64,000 nucleotides of DNA. It comes from an uncultured Sphingomonadaceae bacterium. GTDB taxonomy: Bacteria; Pseudomonadota; Alphaproteobacteria; Sphingomonadales; Sphingomonadaceae. A program made the translations under genes and the position numbers. The stretch spans positions 1 to 64,000 of the forward strand of contig CALKUK010000013.1 in NCBI GenBank assembly GCA_937996655.1, given 5' to 3'. Numbering within the stretch: position 1 is the first letter of the stretch; every line of letters begins with the position of its first letter. Of the stretch, positions 1 to 8,653 are shown one piece after another. The notes below the pieces were generated by a model. The model searched no databases. It worked only from the letters and a program-made list of their open reading frames with translations, and was not told the origin of the DNA.

Positions 1-348
1 GTCGCCGGCGACCCGCGGGTCATCGGAATCGTAGCCGCGGTGTGTGGGAAGGTCGAAGGCGACCGAGAGGCCCTTCTGTCCCGCGGCGAGGTTGCGGCGG
101 TAGAAGGCGTTCGACTCTTCAGCGGTCGAAAATCCCGCATATTGGCGGATCGTCCAAGGGCGACCGGCATACATGGAGGCCCGCACGCCGCGCGTGAACG
201 GCGCAAAGCCCGGCAGGCCCGGATCAGCGGTCACATCGTCCGCAGTGTAAAGCGGTTTCACGGCAATACCTTCCGGCGTTTGCCAGGTGAGGTCCTTACC
301 CTTCACTTCTTTGGCCGCTGCGGCCTGCCAGTCTTTATATGTGGTCAT
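1..348 (-). CDS. scpA: Methylmalonyl-CoA mutase large subunit, N-terminal part (cut by window edge)
   Basis: This is the first 116 codons of an adenosylcobalamin-dependent mutase that interconverts (R)-methylmalonyl-CoA and succinyl-CoA in the cytoplasm, the last step of propionyl-CoA assimilation. The translation begins [15 protein letters not shown] and contains [20 protein letters not shown] followed by [18 protein letters not shown] and [18 protein letters not shown], which is the conserved substrate-binding start of the mutase TIM barrel. The start is an ATG at 346-348. The gene runs off the left edge, so the C-terminal cobalamin domain is not visible. It is the last visible gene of a minus-strand run with the enoyl-CoA hydratase, epimerase and carboxylase beta chain, which supports its role. 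A palindromic repeat lies just upstream. Confidence 0.93.
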   Translation of the reverse strand, partial: MTTYKDWQAAAAKEVKGKDLTWQTPEGIAVKPLYTADDVTADPGLPGFAPFTRGVRASMYAGRPWTIRQYAGFSTAEESNAFYRRNLAAGQKGLSVAFDLPTHRGYDSDDPRVAGD

Positions 349-364
349 CTGATTTTCCAAAACA

Positions 365-461
365 CCGTTCGGGCTGAGCTTGTTGAAGCCCTGTCCTTTG
401 TTTGTTCCGTTCGCCCCGCGCCAGAAAAAGGACGGTCCTTCGACAGGCTCAGGACGAACGG
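365..461. repeat. Intergenic palindromic repeat (REP-like)
   Basis: Two 34-nt arms, 365-398 and 428-461, are inverted copies of each other with 7 mismatches and a 29-nt centre. The outer ends are CCGTTCG and CGAACGG. The core reads CTGAGC.TGT.GAAG in the left arm and as its complement in the right. I recognise this from memory as a very common dispersed palindrome of sphingomonads and other bacteria, whose accidental translation gives ELVE and [12 protein letters not shown] peptides. It fills the gap between the mutase and enoyl-CoA hydratase genes and could fold into a long hairpin in the operon mRNA. Confidence 0.8.
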
Positions 462-469
462 ATGTGGGT

Positions 470-1252
470 TTAACGCCCCTTAAATTCAGGCTTGCGCTTC
501 TGAAGGAAGGCCATGCCGCCTTCAGCTGCGTCCTCGGAAGATCCCGCAATCCGCTGTCCTTCGGCTTCGGCGAGGAGCTGTTCGGAATAGCTGTTTTCCA
601 TCGCGACAAGGATGTTCTTACGCATCGTGGCGTAAGCAAGCGTCGGGCCATTGGCGAGACGGGTGGCGAGCGCGCGGGCTTCGGCCATCAGGTCCGCGTC
701 TTCGACGACCTTATAAATCATGCCCCAATCGAGCGCCTTTTCCGGGCTGATCTTTTCACCAAGCATCATCATTTCGGTCGCACGCGCCTTGCCGACCATG
801 CGCGGCAGCATCCAGCTGGCACCGCCATCGGGCACAAGGCCGATATTTACGAAGGCTTGCAGGAAATAGCCGCTCTTGCCCGCGATCACGAAGTCGCCTG
901 CAAGGCCGATCGAGCATCCGACGCCGGCCGCCGCGCCGTTGACGGCGGTGATGACGGGGATGTTGAGCCGTGCGAGGTTCATCATCATCGGGTTATAGTG
1001 ACGGGTGAGCGCGATGTAGCTGCCCTCGCCGCCGGAGATCGACTTGCCACCGCGCGCCTGAAGGTCTGCACCGGAACAAAAGCCACGACCCGCGCCCGTG
1101 ATGATCAGGCAGCGTGCGTCACCCAAGGTCGACAGCGCGTCGTTGATCTCACCCGCCATGTCGAGGCTGCACGCATTCATCCGTTCCGGACGGTTGAGCG
1201 TGATGGTGGCAATCTTGTCCGTCACATCAACGGTGATCGTTTCGTAGGTCAT
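470..1252 (-). CDS. Enoyl-CoA hydratase/isomerase (crotonase family, PaaG-like)
   Basis: A 260-residue crotonase-fold enzyme acting on an acyl-CoA in the cytoplasm. The two oxyanion-hole segments are visible at [10 protein letters not shown] (residues 56-64) and [16 protein letters not shown] (105-120). The segment [13 protein letters not shown] (132-144) places an aspartate (D142) where PaaG-type isomerases have their acid, rather than the glutamates of classical enoyl-CoA hydratase. The exact reaction is therefore uncertain: hydration or isomerisation of an unsaturated acyl-CoA. It sits between the epimerase and mutase genes of the propionyl-CoA operon, so a role in feeding or salvaging odd-chain or branched acyl-CoAs is plausible but inferred. 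Both flanking gaps carry palindromic repeats. Confidence 0.88.
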   Translation of the reverse strand: MTYETITVDVTDKIATITLNRPERMNACSLDMAGEINDALSTLGDARCLIITGAGRGFCSGADLQARGGKSISGGEGSYIALTRHYNPMMMNLARLNIPVITAVNGAAAGVGCSIGLAGDFVIAGKSGYFLQAFVNIGLVPDGGASWMLPRMVGKARATEMMMLGEKISPEKALDWGMIYKVVEDADLMAEARALATRLANGPTLAYATMRKNILVAMENSYSEQLLAEAEGQRIAGSSEDAAEGGMAFLQKRKPEFKGR

Positions 1253-1287
1253 GTTGTTCTCCTGTCCTCTCCAAATCTCATTGTTCC

Positions 1288-1347
1288 GTCATGCCAGCGC
1301 TGGCTGGCATCTCCGCCCGTGGAGACCCCAGCATTCGCTGGGTTGTC
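1288..1347. repeat. Second intergenic palindromic repeat
   Basis: An imperfect inverted repeat with arms at 1288-1314 and 1321-1347. The left arm reads GTCATGCCAGCG...GGCATCTCC and the right arm GGAGACCCCAGC...GCTGGGTTGTC, with a 6-nt centre. It resembles the dispersed 'GTCATCCCAGC...GGGATCTCC' palindromes common in alphaproteobacterial intergenic DNA (from memory). It is unrelated in sequence to the repeat at 365-461 and lies between the epimerase and enoyl-CoA hydratase genes. Confidence 0.65.
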
Positions 1348-1358
1348 GGTTAAGGGGC

Positions 1359-1799
1359 TTAATGTGCCCCCTTCGGCGTCTCCATAATCTCGGTCAAAAC
1401 CCCGCCCATATCCTTTGGATGGACGAAGAAAATCAGCGTGCCGTGCGCGCCGATGCGGGGTTCGCCCAGCACGCGCTTGCCCAGCGCTTCAAATTCCGCC
1501 TTCGCAGCGTGAATGTCTGGCACTTCGTAGCACATATGATGCTGCCCCCCTTTCGGGTTCTTCTCAAGGAAGGACGCGATGGAGGTGTTGCCCGGCAGCG
1601 GCTCGATCAGTTCGATCTGCGTGCCATTGAGCGCACCCTCCGCGCCCGGCGTGTCGACGAAGCACACCTTCACGCCCTGTGACGGCAGGTCGAACGGATC
1701 GTGTATCTTCGTCGCACCCATCACATCGCGGTAAAAGACAATGCTGTCCGCAATGGAAGGCGTCGCGACGCCGATATGGTTGAGACGGCCTAGTTTCAT
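1359..1799 (-). CDS. mce: Methylmalonyl-CoA epimerase
   Basis: This small VOC-superfamily metalloenzyme converts (S)- to (R)-methylmalonyl-CoA, between propionyl-CoA carboxylase and the mutase. The protein of 146 residues begins MKLGRLNHIGVATPSI. Metal ligands expected for the family are present with the expected spacing: H8, Q61 (GTQIELIEPL), H87 (GGQHHMCYEV) and E137 (GVLTEIME). The start at ATG 1797-1799 was preferred over one five codons upstream because a GAGGTG ribosome-binding site lies about 8 nt before it and it abuts the stop of the upstream gene. It is co-directional and nearly contiguous with the small membrane protein and pccB upstream. Confidence 0.95.
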   Translation of the reverse strand: MKLGRLNHIGVATPSIADSIVFYRDVMGATKIHDPFDLPSQGVKVCFVDTPGAEGALNGTQIELIEPLPGNTSIASFLEKNPKGGQHHMCYEVPDIHAAKAEFEALGKRVLGEPRIGAHGTLIFFVHPKDMGGVLTEIMETPKGAH

Positions 1800-1800
1800 T

Positions 1801-2019
1801 TCAAAACACCTCATCGATGAGCAGGGCGGTAGCGACGATTAAGAACAACGCGTCCCATGCAATCGCCAGCCAATATGCGATTGGCGTATCGTCTCGTTGG
1901 TAGGAGCGAAGGCCAACCGCACCAACAAAGGAGGCTTCACGGTTCTTCAGCCCAAAGAACAAGGCCGCGCCAAAAATAACGACGCCAAGTCCCAAGACAA
2001 CATCCACGAGAAACTCCAT
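1801..2019 (-). CDS. Small membrane protein embedded in the propionyl-CoA operon
   Basis: A 72-residue protein that I cannot assign to a named family. It has two hydrophobic segments, roughly residues 3-24 (FLVDVVLGLGVVIFGAALFF) and 48-70 (YWLAIAWDALFLIVATALLI), separated by a polar loop with SYQRDDTP, so it is probably an inner-membrane hairpin. The ATG at 2017-2019 overlaps the pccB stop by one base (TGATG), which implies translational coupling. A GTG one codon earlier is an alternative. Its stop is one base from the epimerase start. The context suggests a role tied to propionyl-CoA metabolism or simple operon hitch-hiking; nothing in the sequence decides this. Confidence 0.75.
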   Translation of the reverse strand: MEFLVDVVLGLGVVIFGAALFFGLKNREASFVGAVGLRSYQRDDTPIAYWLAIAWDALFLIVATALLIDEVF

Positions 2020-3551
2020 CACAGCGGAATATTATCGTGCTTCTTCCACGGGTTCTCCAGCTGCTTGTTCCGCAGCTTCCGCAACCCCAGCGCGATCCGC
2101 TTACGCGTCGAATGCGGGTAGATTACCTCGTCGATGAACCCCTTGCTCGCGGCCACGAACGGGTTGGCGAAGCGGTCTTCATATTCCTTGGTGCGCTCGG
2201 CGATCTTTTCGGGGTCACCGATGTCGGAGCGGAAGATGATTTCCACCGCGCCCTTGGCACCCATCACCGCGATTTCCGCCGTCGGCCAAGCGTAGTTCAA
2301 GTCCCCGCGCAGATGCTTTGAGGCCATCACGTCATAGGCGCCGCCATAGGCCTTGCGCGTGATCACGGTGATCTTCGGCACCGTCGCTTCGGCATAGGCG
2401 AACAGCAGTTTGGCACCGTGCTTGATGATGCCGTTATGCTCCTGGCTAACACCGGGAAGGAAGCCTGGAACGTCAACAAAGGTGATGATCGGAATTTCAA
2501 ACGCATCGCAGAAGCGAACGAAGCGGCCCGCTTTCTTTGAGGCGTTGATATCGAGGCAACCTGCGAGCACCGTTGGCTGGTTGGCGACCACGCCAACCGT
2601 GCGGCCTTCAATGCGGCCAAAGCCAACAATGATGTTGCCCGCATGGGTCGGCTGGACTTCAAAGAAGTCGCCCTCATCGACTGTCTTCCGGATCACCTCA
2701 TGCATGTCATACGGCATCGTCGCACTGGCCGGGATGACGGTGTCGAGGCTCGGCTCAACGCGATCATAGGGATCAGATGTTGGCCGTTCCGGCACGCCCA
2801 TCCGATTGTTTTCTGGCAGATAATCGAAGAAATCCCGCGCCGCGAGCAGCGCTTCGATATCATTTTCAAACGCGTTATCCGCAACACCGGATTTGCTGGT
2901 GTGCGACACAGCGCCGCCCAGTTCTTCCTGCGTCACGACTTCGTTGGTCACGGTCTTCACAACGTCCGGACCGGTGACGAACATATAGCTGCTGTCCTTC
3001 ACCATGAAGATGAAGTCCGTCATCGCAGGTGAATAGACCGCCCCGCCCGCGCACGGCCCCATGATGAGGCTCAGCTGAGGGACAACGCCGGACGCCAGCG
3101 TGTTGCGCTGAAACACCTCGGCATAGCCTCCAAGGGACGCAACGCCTTCCTGAATGCGCGCGCCGCCGCTGTCGTTGATGCCGATGACGGGTGCGCCGAC
3201 CTTCATCGCATTGTCCATGACCTTGCAGATCTTTTGCGCGTGCCGTTCGGACAGAGACCCACCGAACACGGTGAAATCCTGGCTGAACACATAGACAAGC
3301 CGCCCATTGATGGTGCCGGAGCCGGTGACCACGCCGTCTCCGGGAATCTTGGTCGCCTCCATGCCGAAGTCGGTGCAATTATGCTCAACATACATGTCGA
3401 GCTCTTCGAACGAGCCTTCATCCAGCAGGACGTCGAGACGTTCCCGCGCTGTCAGGCGGCCCTTGGAATGTTGCGCATCGATGCGCTTCTGTCCACCACC
3501 CATGCGGGCGGCTTCACGGCGCTTTTCGAGTTCTGCGATGTTCGACGACAT
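2019..3551 (-). CDS. pccB: Propionyl-CoA carboxylase beta chain
   Basis: This is the carboxyltransferase subunit that moves CO2 from biotin to propionyl-CoA, giving (S)-methylmalonyl-CoA. At 510 residues it has the normal family length. It opens with [20 protein letters not shown] and shows [37 protein letters not shown] and [20 protein letters not shown], the acyl-CoA and carboxybiotin oxyanion-hole regions of the family. The biotinylated alpha subunit (pccA) is not in this window and may lie to the left. The gene is the first of the minus-strand propionyl-CoA operon. It faces a divergent ScfR-like regulator, with TTTGCAAA sites in the shared promoter region. Other acyl-CoA carboxylases share the fold, but the neighbours make propionyl-CoA by far the likeliest substrate. 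Confidence 0.95.
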   Translation of the reverse strand: MSSNIAELEKRREAARMGGGQKRIDAQHSKGRLTARERLDVLLDEGSFEELDMYVEHNCTDFGMEATKIPGDGVVTGSGTINGRLVYVFSQDFTVFGGSLSERHAQKICKVMDNAMKVGAPVIGINDSGGARIQEGVASLGGYAEVFQRNTLASGVVPQLSLIMGPCAGGAVYSPAMTDFIFMVKDSSYMFVTGPDVVKTVTNEVVTQEELGGAVSHTSKSGVADNAFENDIEALLAARDFFDYLPENNRMGVPERPTSDPYDRVEPSLDTVIPASATMPYDMHEVIRKTVDEGDFFEVQPTHAGNIIVGFGRIEGRTVGVVANQPTVLAGCLDINASKKAGRFVRFCDAFEIPIITFVDVPGFLPGVSQEHNGIIKHGAKLLFAYAEATVPKITVITRKAYGGAYDVMASKHLRGDLNYAWPTAEIAVMGAKGAVEIIFRSDIGDPEKIAERTKEYEDRFANPFVAASKGFIDEVIYPHSTRKRIALGLRKLRNKQLENPWKKHDNIPL

Positions 3552-3618
3552 GGCGATCCCTTATCTGGAATTTGAAGCGCCCTGTTTGGAAGGACGCAGC
3601 CGCAAAGTCCAATGTGAA

Positions 3619-3649
3619 TTTGCAAAGTTGCGAAGTACGAGTTTGCAAA
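3619..3649. promoter_or_regulatory. Paired TTTGCAAA operators between pccB and its regulator
   Basis: Two perfect TTTGCAAA palindromes lie at 3619-3626 and 3642-3649, with a degenerate copy GTTGCGAA directly after the first at 3627-3634. They fall in the 125-bp region between pccB (minus) and the regulator gene (plus), 27-58 bp upstream of the regulator start. TTTGCAAA is the known core recognised by short-chain fatty acyl-CoA regulators such as Rhodobacter PccR, and by the related actinobacterial PrpR/RamB. Binding here is inferred from motif and context. Confidence 0.8.
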
Positions 3650-3676
3650 TTTATAGAGGTCGCCTATTCTGCGTAG

Positions 3677-5089
3677 ATGACACCGCCCAAACGACGCATT
3701 TTCGCCGGACAACGCCTGCGGGACCTCCGTTCTGGCCGCAGCCTGAAACAGGCAGATATGGCGCAGCGGCTGGGCATTTCCGTTTCTTATCTGTCCCAGC
3801 TGGAAAGCGATGACCGCCCCCTTACCCCCGCGCTACTGGAAACACTGGCGCGGGATTTTCCGCTCGACTGGCAAGAGTTTGAGGAAGACGCAACGACCCG
3901 TCGGTTTGCAGCATTGCGCGAAGCTGCGGCTGATCCGCTCTTTCCGAACCCCCTAACGCCCGAACAGGTGGCACGCATTGCCGAGCAGCAGCCTGCGCTC
4001 GCGGATCAATTCGTGACGCTCCACGCCGCATATCGCAACGCAGGACAGCGTCTCCAGATTGTCGATGAGGCGCTGGGCGCGGACCATGCAGGTGGTAGCC
4101 GCCTCCCCTGGGAAGAGGTCCGGGACTGGTTTCACAATGCGGGTAACTATGTCGATGTGCTCGATCTCGCTGCCGAAAAGCTAGGGGACCGCCTACGCGG
4201 AACGCAACCCACGCCGGCCGTCGAGGGGCTGGAGCTCTATCTGCGCAATGCCTTGTCTGTGTCACTCGTCTATGCTGGCAGTTCGGGCCTGCGTGATTAC
4301 GATGCGGAAATGGGGCATCTGGTGATTGATCAGGCCCAGCCGGTCGAAAGCCAGCGGTTCCAACTCGCGCACCAATTATCGGCACTGGCTTTGCGCGATG
4401 AAATTACAGCGGTGGTTGAGCAAGCCGGTTTGCGCACGGCGGCGGCACGGCAGCTCCTCTCAGTCGGCCTAGCCAATTATGCCGCAGGGGCGTTGCTCAT
4501 GCCTTATACCCGCTTCCGGGAAGAGGCCCGCGCGGTACGGCATGATATTGATCGCCTCCGCCAGCATTTCGGCGTCAGCTTTGAACAGGCCTGCCACCGA
4601 CTCTCCACGCTCCAACGCCCAACCGCGCGGGGCATCCCCTTTTTCTTCTGTCGCGTGGATATGGCGGGCAACATCACCAAGCGGCATTCCGCGACACGCC
4701 TGCAGTTTGCGCGCTTTGGCGGGGCCTGCCCCTTGTGGATCGTGCATGAGGCGGTGGCCATCCCGGACCGTATCCTCGTCCAGCTTGCCGAAACGCCGGA
4801 TGGGGTGCGCTATGTCTCCATGGCCAAAGGCCTTGTGAAGCCCTCTGGCAGCTATGACCGTGCGCCGCGCCGCTATGCCGTGGCATTAGGGTGCGAGGCG
4901 GATCACGCTCGGGAATTCGTCTATGCAGACGGGCTGGACCTCACCTCCCCGCGCGCGGCGACACAAATTGGCGTGTCCTGCCGCCTTTGTCCGCGCATGG
5001 ATTGTGATCAGCGCGCCTTCCCGCCGTCCGATCGCGACATCATTGTCGATCCGGACCGGCGGGATGTCGTGCCGTATCGCCTCGCCTAA
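3677..5089 (+). CDS. ScfR/PccR-like short-chain acyl-CoA transcriptional regulator
   Basis: A 470-residue XRE-family regulator, probably sensing propionyl-CoA or a related acyl-CoA and controlling the divergent pccB operon. Residues about 8-65 form a helix-turn-helix (GQRLRDLRSGRSLKQADMAQ, then ISVSYLSQLESDDRP). The middle (about 150-290) resembles the IrrE/ImmA region, but the peptidase HExxH is degenerate: HQLSA at 232-236. The C-terminal third matches the ScfR (DUF2083) region and carries a cysteine cluster CRLCPRMDC (C435, C438, C443). The start ATG lies 27 bp after the TTTGCAAA operators, so autoregulation is likely. The stop overlaps that of the convergent reductase gene by a few bases. 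Family assignment is strong; the precise ligand is inferred. Confidence 0.88.
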   Translation: MTPPKRRIFAGQRLRDLRSGRSLKQADMAQRLGISVSYLSQLESDDRPLTPALLETLARDFPLDWQEFEEDATTRRFAALREAAADPLFPNPLTPEQVARIAEQQPALADQFVTLHAAYRNAGQRLQIVDEALGADHAGGSRLPWEEVRDWFHNAGNYVDVLDLAAEKLGDRLRGTQPTPAVEGLELYLRNALSVSLVYAGSSGLRDYDAEMGHLVIDQAQPVESQRFQLAHQLSALALRDEITAVVEQAGLRTAAARQLLSVGLANYAAGALLMPYTRFREEARAVRHDIDRLRQHFGVSFEQACHRLSTLQRPTARGIPFFFCRVDMAGNITKRHSATRLQFARFGGACPLWIVHEAVAIPDRILVQLAETPDGVRYVSMAKGLVKPSGSYDRAPRRYAVALGCEADHAREFVYADGLDLTSPRAATQIGVSCRLCPRMDCDQRAFPPSDRDIIVDPDRRDVVPYRLA

Positions 5090-6102
5090 AGCTTTACGAC
5101 GCCGAGCCGGATCATGTCCCGCGCAGTATCGAGGATGCTTTCCTTGGGATCACGTGTCTTCCAGCCGAGGACGTCCAGTGCGTGCTGTGCTGATGTGTCG
5201 CGGACATTGTCGAGTTCGCCCACAACCTGCTTCACGATGGGATCAAACAGCGCCAAAATTTTGAGCACAAAATTGGGCAGCTTGCGGGTCGGCACTTTCC
5301 GGGCATCGGCGCCAAGGCCTTGCTGCATGATGGCAGCGACGTCCCCCATCCAGAGGAAGGGTCCTGCGGCAATGAAGCGCTCTCCCGCCATTTTTGGCGC
5401 GTTGAGGCAGCGGACGTGGAGGTCGGCCACATCGCGCACATCCACCACAGCAAAGCCAAAATTGGGCAGGCCTGGCAGTGAACCTTCCAGAAGCTTCTTG
5501 ATGGCCTCAAGCGAGGTTGAAAAGTCTGCGGCCAAAAGCGGCCCAAGGACGAGCGACGGGTTGACCGTGACAAATTCCATGTCCGGCGCATTGGCCGCCA
5601 CCCAATCGCGAGCGGCGCGCTCCGCAATGGTTTTGGACTTCACATAAGCGTAGGCATCCGGGCTTTCCGGGTTGGTCCAATCCGCTTCGGTAAAGTGGTG
5701 CTGCCCCTTTCCATGGCCGTAAGCCACAGCGGCGACGGATGACGTCATGACAAACCGCTTGATCCCCGCCTCTTTGGCAAAACGCAGCGCGCGCAAAGCG
5801 CCTTCGCGGGCCGGGATGATCAGATCATCATCACTTTTCGGGCTATTGGCGGGCAAGGGTGAGGCCACATGCGCGACATGGGTGCAGGCGGCCATCGCCT
5901 CTGCCCATCCCGCATCGCTCATCAGATCTGCCGCAAAGAACGTAAGCTTGCTGTTGTCGACATTGAGCCAGCCGCGGACATCTGCTTCGCGTGCCAGATT
6001 GCGGATGGTTGTGTTGACCTGCCAGCCTTCGGCAATCAGCTGCCGGATCAGGAAGCCCGCAATATAGCCGCTTCCGCCCGATACAAAGACCTTGTTCGCC
6101 AA
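5086..6102 (-). CDS. NAD(P)-dependent extended SDR / dihydroflavonol-reductase-like oxidoreductase
   Basis: A 338-residue Rossmann-fold reductase. The dinucleotide-binding motif GGSGYIAG is at residues 9-16, MTSSVAAVAYG (about 119-129) supplies the catalytic serine, and YVKSK (153-157) the Tyr-Lys pair. This is the layout of the epimerase/dihydroflavonol-4-reductase group of extended SDRs, which usually reduce aldehydes or ketones. The substrate cannot be read from the sequence. I start it at a TTG (6100-6102) because GAGGAG sits 7 nt upstream and the family N-terminus is short before GxxGxxG. The upstream in-frame extension has no ribosome-binding site. It ends convergently, overlapping the regulator's stop. 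Confidence 0.82.
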   Translation of the reverse strand: MANKVFVSGGSGYIAGFLIRQLIAEGWQVNTTIRNLAREADVRGWLNVDNSKLTFFAADLMSDAGWAEAMAACTHVAHVASPLPANSPKSDDDLIIPAREGALRALRFAKEAGIKRFVMTSSVAAVAYGHGKGQHHFTEADWTNPESPDAYAYVKSKTIAERAARDWVAANAPDMEFVTVNPSLVLGPLLAADFSTSLEAIKKLLEGSLPGLPNFGFAVVDVRDVADLHVRCLNAPKMAGERFIAAGPFLWMGDVAAIMQQGLGADARKVPTRKLPNFVLKILALFDPIVKQVVGELDNVRDTSAQHALDVLGWKTRDPKESILDTARDMIRLGVVKL

Positions 6103-6233
6103 TTTATAGCTCCTCACCCTTTTGGATTTCGGGACAAGGTTAGTAGCATTTCGAAACCGACACAATCACCATGGAGGGGCTTGCCACCATGGCGGGTTTT
6201 TCCCATTAGCCATGTAACGAAGGGGAGTGTGCG

Positions 6234-8174
6234 ATGTCGGATCAAGACCTGTTTCCTGTACCTGCCGAATGGGCGAAGAAAGCGCGCGTCAATGCGGTAA
6301 AATACACGGAGATGTATGGCCGGTCGCTGGCGGACCCGGGGACGTTCTGGCTGGAGCAGGCCAAGCGGCTTGATTGGGTGAAACGTCCGGAAATTGCTGG
6401 CGACTGGTCTTTCGATGCCACGACGTTTCACATCAACTGGTTCGCCGATGGGAAGCTCAACGTCAGCAGCAATTGCCTCGACCGGCATCTGAAGGATCGC
6501 GCTGATCAGGTCGCGATCATTTGGGAACCCGATGTCCCGACAGAAGCCCCGCGCCACATCACCTACCGAGAGCTGCATGAGCAGGTTTGCCGAATGGCCA
6601 ACGTGCTGAAGGCGCAGGGCGTGCAGAAGGGAGATCGCGTTACGGTCTACCTGCCCATGATCCCTGAAGCAGCCATGGCACTCCTCGCCTGCGCGCGCAT
6701 CGGGGCGATCCACTCAGTCGTCTTTGGCGGATTTTCCCCGGATGCGCTCGTCGGGCGCATTCAAGATTGTGACTCTAATGTCGTCATAACGGCCGACGAA
6801 GGCCGTCGTGGTGGCAAGGCCGTACCCCTAAAGGCCAATGTGGATGTCGCAGCGCCTCAATGCCCCAGCCTGAAAAAGGTTATCACGATCAAGGCGACTG
6901 GCGCGGACATTGCGATGACCGAAGGTCGCGACGTCTGGTATCATGAGGAAGCTGCAAAGGCAGACGCCTCCTGCCCTGCCGAGGTCATGGGCGCGGAAGA
7001 TCCGCTCTTCATTCTTTATACCTCCGGCTCAACAGGCAAGCCTAAGGGCGTGTTGCATACCACGGGCGGTTATCTGCTCTGGGCGAGCCTGACGCATGAA
7101 CTGGTGTTCGATTACCGGCCCGGCGACGTCTATTGGTGCGCGGCCGATATCGGCTGGGTCACCGGGCACACTTATATTGTTTACGGTCCGCTCGCCAATG
7201 GGGCGACGACACTGATGTATGAAGGCGTTCCCAATTGGCCCGACGCCAGCCGGATTTGGCAGGTGTGTGACCGACACAATGTCCACACGGTCTTCACCGC
7301 CCCCACGGCTCTGCGGGCTTTGATGCGCGACGGTGATGAGTTTGTGAAAGCAACGTCTCGTAAGTCATTGCGGTTGCTGGGAACTGTAGGCGAGCCAATT
7401 AATCCTGAAGCCTGGCGCTGGTACCACAGTGTGGTCGGTGAAGGACGTTGCCCGATTGTCGATACATGGTGGCAGACGGAAACCGGCGGCGCGATGATTT
7501 CTCCCCTGCCGGGCGCAACGGACCTGAAGCCGGGCAGCGCGACCAAGCCGATGCCTGGCGTGGAGCCGCAGCTTGTCGATGCAGAGGGGCAAGTGCTCTA
7601 CGGCGCGGTCTCTGGCAATTTGTGCATCGTCCGCAGCTGGCCGGGGCAGATGCGCACCGTGTGGAATGATCACCAGCGGTTCTTTGAAACCTATTTCACC
7701 ACCTATCCGGGCAAATATTTTACCGGTGACGGCTGCCGCCGCGATGAAGATGGCTATTACTGGATCACCGGCCGCGTGGATGATGTGATCAACGTGTCCG
7801 GCCACCGTATGGGGACCGCCGAAGTTGAAAGTGCCCTCGTCCTTCACGCGCGCGTCGCGGAAGCGGCCGTCGTCGGATTTCCTCACGATATCAAGGGTCA
7901 GGGCATTTATGCCTATGTAACGCTCAACGCCAATGATGCGCCCAGTGAGGATCTGCGCAGAGAACTCGTGGCTTGGGTTCGTAAGGAAATTGGCCCGATC
8001 GCAACGCCTGATGCCATCCAGTTCGCGCCGGGTTTGCCAAAGACGCGGTCTGGTAAGATCATGCGGCGCATCTTGCGCAAGATCGCGGAAGGTGATGTGG
8101 GGAGCCTTGGAGACACCTCGACGCTCGCGGACCCTTCGGTCGTCGATGATCTGGTGGCGAACCGTCTTTCATAA
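6234..8174 (+). CDS. acs: Acetyl-CoA synthetase (AMP-forming)
   Basis: This enzyme activates acetate, and often propionate, to acyl-CoA through an acyl-adenylate in the cytoplasm. The 646-residue protein has the normal Acs length. It contains the adenylation P-loop-like motif [12 protein letters not shown] (261-272), the acyl-pocket and nucleotide motif [10 protein letters not shown] with the tryptophan typical of acetate enzymes, and the C-terminal [11 protein letters not shown], whose lysine (K608) is the regulatory acetylation site in this family. A GGGGAG ribosome-binding site lies just before the ATG. A DUF2721 membrane protein follows 11 nt later. A class III sirtuin at 14.6-15.3 kb could deacylate this lysine. 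Propionate could be a second substrate, which would connect it to the nearby propionyl-CoA operon. Confidence 0.95.
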   Translation: MSDQDLFPVPAEWAKKARVNAVKYTEMYGRSLADPGTFWLEQAKRLDWVKRPEIAGDWSFDATTFHINWFADGKLNVSSNCLDRHLKDRADQVAIIWEPDVPTEAPRHITYRELHEQVCRMANVLKAQGVQKGDRVTVYLPMIPEAAMALLACARIGAIHSVVFGGFSPDALVGRIQDCDSNVVITADEGRRGGKAVPLKANVDVAAPQCPSLKKVITIKATGADIAMTEGRDVWYHEEAAKADASCPAEVMGAEDPLFILYTSGSTGKPKGVLHTTGGYLLWASLTHELVFDYRPGDVYWCAADIGWVTGHTYIVYGPLANGATTLMYEGVPNWPDASRIWQVCDRHNVHTVFTAPTALRALMRDGDEFVKATSRKSLRLLGTVGEPINPEAWRWYHSVVGEGRCPIVDTWWQTETGGAMISPLPGATDLKPGSATKPMPGVEPQLVDAEGQVLYGAVSGNLCIVRSWPGQMRTVWNDHQRFFETYFTTYPGKYFTGDGCRRDEDGYYWITGRVDDVINVSGHRMGTAEVESALVLHARVAEAAVVGFPHDIKGQGIYAYVTLNANDAPSEDLRRELVAWVRKEIGPIATPDAIQFAPGLPKTRSGKIMRRILRKIAEGDVGSLGDTSTLADPSVVDDLVANRLS

Positions 8175-8185
8175 GGAAAGCAGTC

Positions 8186-8647
8186 ATGTTCGGCGCAGAC
8201 GGTTCTTCAATCGCTCAGACAATCCAGTTGGCGCTGACACCGGTGTTCATTCTGGTCGCCATCGGCAATTTCATGAACGTGTTGACCGCAAGGCTGGCGC
8301 GGATTGTCGACCGATCCCGCCATCTTCAAGGTGAACATGTTGTCACGCAAGGGCCTGACCATGATCGGCTGGTGGATGAGTTGCGGCTGCTCGACGCCCG
8401 GATCAAGCTGATCAATCGGGCGATTCTCTTCCTGGTTCTCGCCGCAATAACCGTGGGGATCACTGTTGGTCTGTTGTTCCTTGAGCGCCAACTGCGGTTC
8501 GATCTTGAAGCGATCACGGCGTTAACGTTTTTCGGCGCCATCGTCCTTTTGATGATGGCGCTCGTCACTTTCCTGAGGGAAACGCGCATCGCAACAGCTT
8601 TGCTCCGGATACCGGAGAGCTATCTCGATCTAAACCGCGGTGGATAA
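8186..8647 (+). CDS. DUF2721 family membrane protein
   Basis: A 153-residue integral membrane protein whose N-terminus (AQTIQLALTPVFILVAIGNF) and following TARLARIVDRSRHL match the uncharacterised DUF2721 family. There is one hydrophobic segment at about 12-35 and two more in the second half (about 78-97 and 108-129), separated by charged stretches. It starts 11 nt after acs, so it is probably co-transcribed. It ends 6 bp from the convergent glutathione reductase. No biochemical function is known to me for the family. Confidence 0.85.
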   Translation: MFGADGSSIAQTIQLALTPVFILVAIGNFMNVLTARLARIVDRSRHLQGEHVVTQGPDHDRLVDELRLLDARIKLINRAILFLVLAAITVGITVGLLFLERQLRFDLEAITALTFFGAIVLLMMALVTFLRETRIATALLRIPESYLDLNRGG

Positions 8648-8653
8648 CGCGGT

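Noticed and set aside
40..483. Plus-strand frame ending with ELVEALSF and FDRLRTNG
   Set aside because: It reads through the mutase gene antisense and then the palindromic repeat. The peptide is the known accidental translation of that repeat, not a gene.
6160..6225. Repeated CCATGG-like words upstream of acs as an operator
   Set aside because: Three short CCATG words occur, but without regular spacing or a symmetrical extension. Chance is the simplest explanation.
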